A DNA stretch of 64,000 nt from Cymbidium sinense (Eukaryota; Streptophyta; Magnoliopsida; Asparagales; Orchidaceae). The translations under genes were made by a program, and so were the position numbers. This document shows, one piece after another, positions 61,317 to 64,000 of the stretch (positions within the stretch are counted from its first letter, which is position 1; every line of letters begins with the position of its first letter). The notes beneath the pieces were generated by a model that did not search any database, was not told the DNA's origin, and was given only the letters and a program-made list of their open reading frames with translations. Where the stretch lies: positions 82,224,925 through 82,288,924 of the forward strand of contig CM038225.1 in NCBI GenBank assembly GCA_021442155.1, read 5' to 3'.

Positions 61317-61830
61317 CGTCATAAAGAAAAATCTAACGAGCCTAAGATCACTAAAGTCTAATATCATTTAGGCACTTAAATGCTAAAAGAGTAAAAATTT
61401 ATGATCAAGAGAATCAATACATTTCATTTGATGCCTAAAATTACCAAAATGTATTTCATAAAACTTTAAAAATATGACATCATTCTCATTATGAGGGAGA
61501 GTGCTAAGAGCCAAATTCAGAAGCTTAAATCCAATCATCACCAGTAGACATCATTGACCTACTATTGTTATTGAACACCACCAATAATCATCATCAGTCT
61601 TTAAAGGCTGTCATAGCCTAATTATCACTATACGATCATTGTAACCTTTTTCTAAGACTATTGTTCCTTAACTTTTGTATAATCACAATTTTGTAACCCT
61701 ATCTCATCTACTATAAAAAAAAGTAGAACTTTGTAATTATAAATATATATTGAATTATTTAGATTGGACTAAGCATCATGGTTTTCAACACCCCCTAATC
61801 CCCCCCAAATTACCATGTCTTTCATAAAAC
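61317..61830 (+). repeat. 3' LTR of element B, second part
   Basis: Resumes the match to 39,490-40,060: AATATCATTTAGGCACTTAAATG, GATCAAGAGAATCAATA, GAGTGCTAAGAGCCAAATT, ATCATCA.CAGTCTTT..AGGCTGTCATAGC and GAATTATTTAGATTGGACTAAG. The end is uncertain because a rearranged second copy of part of this LTR follows. Confidence 0.75.
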
Positions 61831-61958
61831 TTTTATGACATCATTCTCATTATTATAGAGTGCGTTGTTAAATCCAATCATCACCAGACATCATTTACTA
61901 TTGTTATACCAATAATCATCATCGTTTAAATACTAAAACCATGATGCTTAGCCCAATC
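61762..61958. repeat. 24-base inverted repeat with 149-base spacer at the end of element B
   Basis: GATTGGACTAAGCATCATGG plus TTTT at 61,762-61,785 and its complement at 61,935-61,958 match at 23 of 24 positions. The spacer holds a shortened second copy of LTR sequence seen at about 61,485-61,650 (GACATCATTCTCATTAT, AATCCAATCATCACCAG). This looks like a fold-back rearrangement. Confidence 0.8.
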
Positions 61959-62165
61959 ATTGGATGTTTATGCAAAGCTAAGAAATAATTTTTTTCACTT
62001 TATAACCATGCATTTTCTAGCACAGTATAAATATAAATGGAGGTGATCTCCTTGAGTTTGTATTAAAAACAAAAAGTGATTAATAAAAATAGTAACTTAT
62101 TTCTTCTAATTCAACTTTTGTCCTTAGTCTTTTTTTTATTTTAAAAAATTTTCATTCCAACAAAG

Positions 62166-62177
62166 TAGCATCAAGGC
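62166..62177 (+). other. Primer-binding site of the copia element
   Basis: TAGCATCAAGGC against the initiator-Met site TGGTATCAGAGC used by plant copia elements. It lies four bases after the LTR-like end and is followed by ATCAGGTC, as often seen. Confidence 0.65.
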
Positions 62178-62209
62178 ATCAGGTCTTTTGCAAGAGAGAT
62201 GATGAATGT

Positions 62210-63090
62210 TTCATGGAGTCCTTATAAGCTTCAACGTTCAAGATAAGCAACTATAATAATTAGAACATCAAGATGAAGCTAGTCCTTGGTGCACATGTCA
62301 TTTGGGAGGTTCTGGAGAAAGGCAATGAAGAGTCAAGTGATGAGTCAGCTCTATCCTTAACACAATGGGATAGTCTAAAAGACATAAGAAAGAGAGGTAA
62401 GAAGGCTCTCTTTATCATTTATTAACCCTTGGATGATGATAGTTTGAAAAGCTTTCAAGTGCTACTTCATCCAAGAAAATATAGGAGAAGCTCCAAATTT
62501 CATATAAGAGAGAATAGAATGTTAAAATGATATAACTTCAAACCTTAATAATTTGATTTAATGTCCTGCATAAGAAAGAAGGTGAGTTGATATCTAAATA
62601 TTTTTCAAGAGCTATTATCATTTCTAAACAACAAAATTGGTGAAAAGTTAGAAGATGTAGTGATAATTGAAAAGATTATTTGATCATTTGGTTCAAGATT
62701 TGACAGTATCACCGCTATCGTTAAAGAGACTAAGATCTACAAGACATGACAATAGAGTAATTTTTAAGTTCTTTACAAGCTCATGAAGGAAAAAAAAAGA
62801 TGAATAAAGATATTACCAATCAACTCTTTATGAATCTTTAATTAATTAAGGATGATGAAAGCTTCGACAAAAAAGAGCCTATATGAAAGAGTTTATGGAC
62901 AAGTATGAGGTCATGCTAGTACCAACAAGAATAACAATTGTGAAAGAGGAGAAAGCTCAACAAGGTGACATAGGAGAGGATGCTCAAACTCAAAGTATGA
63001 TAAATATCGAGTTAATTATAATAATTGTAGTAAGTTTGGGCATTTTGTTAAAGAATGTAGAGCACCAAAGAATGAAGTACATGAAAGAGT
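62210..63090 (+). pseudogene. Copia gag remnant with altered zinc knuckle
   Basis: KLVLGAHVIWEVLEKGNEES (62,275 onwards), then ALSLTQWDSLKDIRKRGKKA (62,350 onwards) and LFIIY.PLDDDSFEK (62,409-62,451), are the copia gag core. ELISKYFSRAIIISKQQN (62,586-62,640) and the LIIWFK....Y...DL region follow. Near 63,006-63,058 the knuckle reads YNNCSKFGHFVKEC: the second Cys, His and last Cys remain but the first Cys is lost. Gag would form the particle. The frame is broken by stops (62,422; 62,530 and others), so it is inactive. Confidence 0.8.
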
Positions 63091-64000
63091 AAACTATATG
63101 GAAAAAATAATATAAGAAAATAACTCTCTATTATTAGTATATAAATATCAATGAAAGAGGTGAAAATGGAACGTAGTACTTTGATATTAGTGCAAGAAAC
63201 TATATCTGTGAAAACAGAAGTATGCTCATAGAGTCGGGTAGTAGTAGTGACTTTGAGATGATTCAAAGATTTAAGAAAGGCAAAGGTGACATCCTCATTC
63301 ATTTAAATAATGTGAAACATTTATTTAAGTCTAAAGTTTATTTTGTATCAAATATGAAGATAATATTTTTGAGTCAAAGACAACTCTTAGATAATGGATA
63401 TGATATTCATTTAAAAGAAAATACACTCTTCTTAACAAATAAAATTTGGTAACTTAATTATTATAGTGTCAATATCATGAAATAGAATGTTATTACTCAA
63501 GATTCAAAATAACATTGTTAAATGACTCAAAGTGTGTACTAAATATGCTTCTTAGCTATGACATCTTTGAATTAGACATCTCAATTTTGAAAGATTAGAG
63601 TAGTTTTCAAAGAAAGAGATGGTGAGAATTGCTTTACATCAAATACCTAGATCAATTATATGAAGCATGATTACGAAAAGCATTTTAATAAAAGCTTTCC
63701 AAAAGAGTCAAGTTCAAGGACCAAAAAGTGTTTGAGTCTATACACATAAATGTTTGTGGTCCAATAAATACAAGCTCACTCGATGAGAGTAAATATTTCA
63801 TTACTTTCACTAATGACTTTTTATGAAGACTTCATTGTATTTCTTGAAGCAAAAAAAAAAAAAATAAAATTAAAGACATTTGGAGTATTAAAGAATTTTT
63901 TTTTAAAATGTAGAGAAAGAGAGTGGACTCAAGATTAAAGCCTTGCAATCGAATTAGGAGGATAATTCAATTATAATGTATATTAAAGATTCTATGAAAC
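63091..64000 (+). pseudogene. Copia protease, pre-integrase and integrase start (broken)
   Basis: FDISARNYICENRSML (63,181-63,228) corresponds to the WYLDSGASNHMT protease active site, with D-S-G changed to D-I-S. An open stretch at 63,222-63,452 encodes the pre-integrase domain (YFVSNMKIIFLSQRQLLDNG near 63,340-63,400 matches NMKHNLLSIGQLLE.GY). KSFPKES...KKCLSL (63,690-63,740) and DVCGPI-like VCGPINTSS (63,753-63,780) begin the integrase core. DESKYFITFTNDFL (63,782-63,823) has the catalytic region in altered form (D to N). The sequence then passes into A-rich runs and out of the window. Confidence 0.75.

Larger units (their letters stand above)
39281..61830 (+). mobile_element. Element B: Tat-like Ty3-type LTR retrotransposon, split by two later LTR insertions
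   Basis: The 5' LTR (39,281-40,107) matches 53,634-53,845 continued at 61,317 to about 61,830. A primer-binding site, gag, RT and integrase follow in Ty3 order. Pol is interrupted after GPY (43,429) and resumes at 50,969. The 3' LTR is interrupted at 53,845 and resumes at 61,317. The two inserts are family-A LTRs in opposite orientations. Without them the element is about 7.5 kb. Heavy stop content shows great age. Its right end is blurred by a local duplication and the copia element. Confidence 0.85.
61960..64000 (+). mobile_element. Ty1/copia element, 5' part, continuing beyond the window
   Basis: A TATA-like TATAAATATAAATGG (62,023) and the end TTCCAACA (62,155-62,162) suggest a short 5' LTR of about 0.2 kb within 61,960-62,162. 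Its start is not fixed. A primer-binding site, gag, zinc knuckle, protease, pre-integrase and the start of integrase follow in copia order (integrase before RT). Frames are broken. RT and the 3' LTR would lie past 64,000. Confidence 0.8.

Noticed and set aside
1..64000. tRNA, rRNA or other structural RNA genes
   Set aside because: No cloverleaf with conserved A and B boxes and no rRNA-like block was recognised by eye on either strand; a tRNAscan-SE and Infernal run would settle it.

Overview
This is a plant nuclear segment, almost certainly from a large retrotransposon-rich genome. I find one credible host gene in 64 kb: a two-exon papain-type cysteine protease (36,637-37,744). Its coding sequence is strikingly GC-rich against an AT-rich background, which together with the SAG39-like protein suggests a monocot; the species cannot be fixed from the sequence. 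Nearly everything else is decayed retroelement sequence, nested several levels deep.

Layout. (1) 1-26,743: most of a giant Ty3-type (Tat-like) LTR retrotransposon, family A, with about 7.4-7.5 kb LTRs. The 5' LTR is cut by the window start and ends near 6,348. It is followed by a leader with a hairpin-bearing tandem array (7.26-8.72 kb), broken gag, protease, RT, RNase H and integrase (10.4-16.84 kb), a repeat-rich post-pol region (16.9-19.3 kb) and the 3' LTR (19,300-26,743). (2) 26,744-28,480: plus-strand fragment of another Tat-like pol (element D). (3) 28,481-33,038: the 5' part of a minus-strand element (E) with LTR and primer-binding site. (4) 33,334-33,644: a truncated duplicate of the protease gene's promoter, leader and signal-peptide exon. 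(5) About 33,960-36,226: a 5'-truncated RTE-type LINE with a (GTT)n tail. (6) 36,430-37,744: the intact protease gene with TATA box. (7) 39,281 to about 61,830: another Tat-like element (B), split twice. One antisense family-A LTR (43,430-50,968) lies inside the end of its pol, and one divergent sense family-A LTR (53,846-61,316) lies inside its 3' LTR. (8) About 61,960-64,000: the 5' part of a Ty1/copia element leaving the window.

How the parts relate. The protease would be made as a secreted preproprotein, with signal peptide, I29 propeptide and C1A catalytic domain. It belongs to the plant group associated with senescence and programmed cell death and probably acts in vacuole or apoplast. 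None of the retroelements looks autonomous: reading frames are interrupted, one RT has lost the region that should hold YVDD, and another reads YIND. The four family-A LTR copies share a TTGACC/GGTCAA-dense 5' block and a TATA-box/hairpin module, so they can be compared as potential promoters.

I see no tRNA, rRNA, CRISPR or bacterial-type system. The most unusual content is the family-A LTR architecture and the nested insertions, not a new biochemical pathway. LTR ends and decayed domain borders are estimates, usually good to 10-50 bases.
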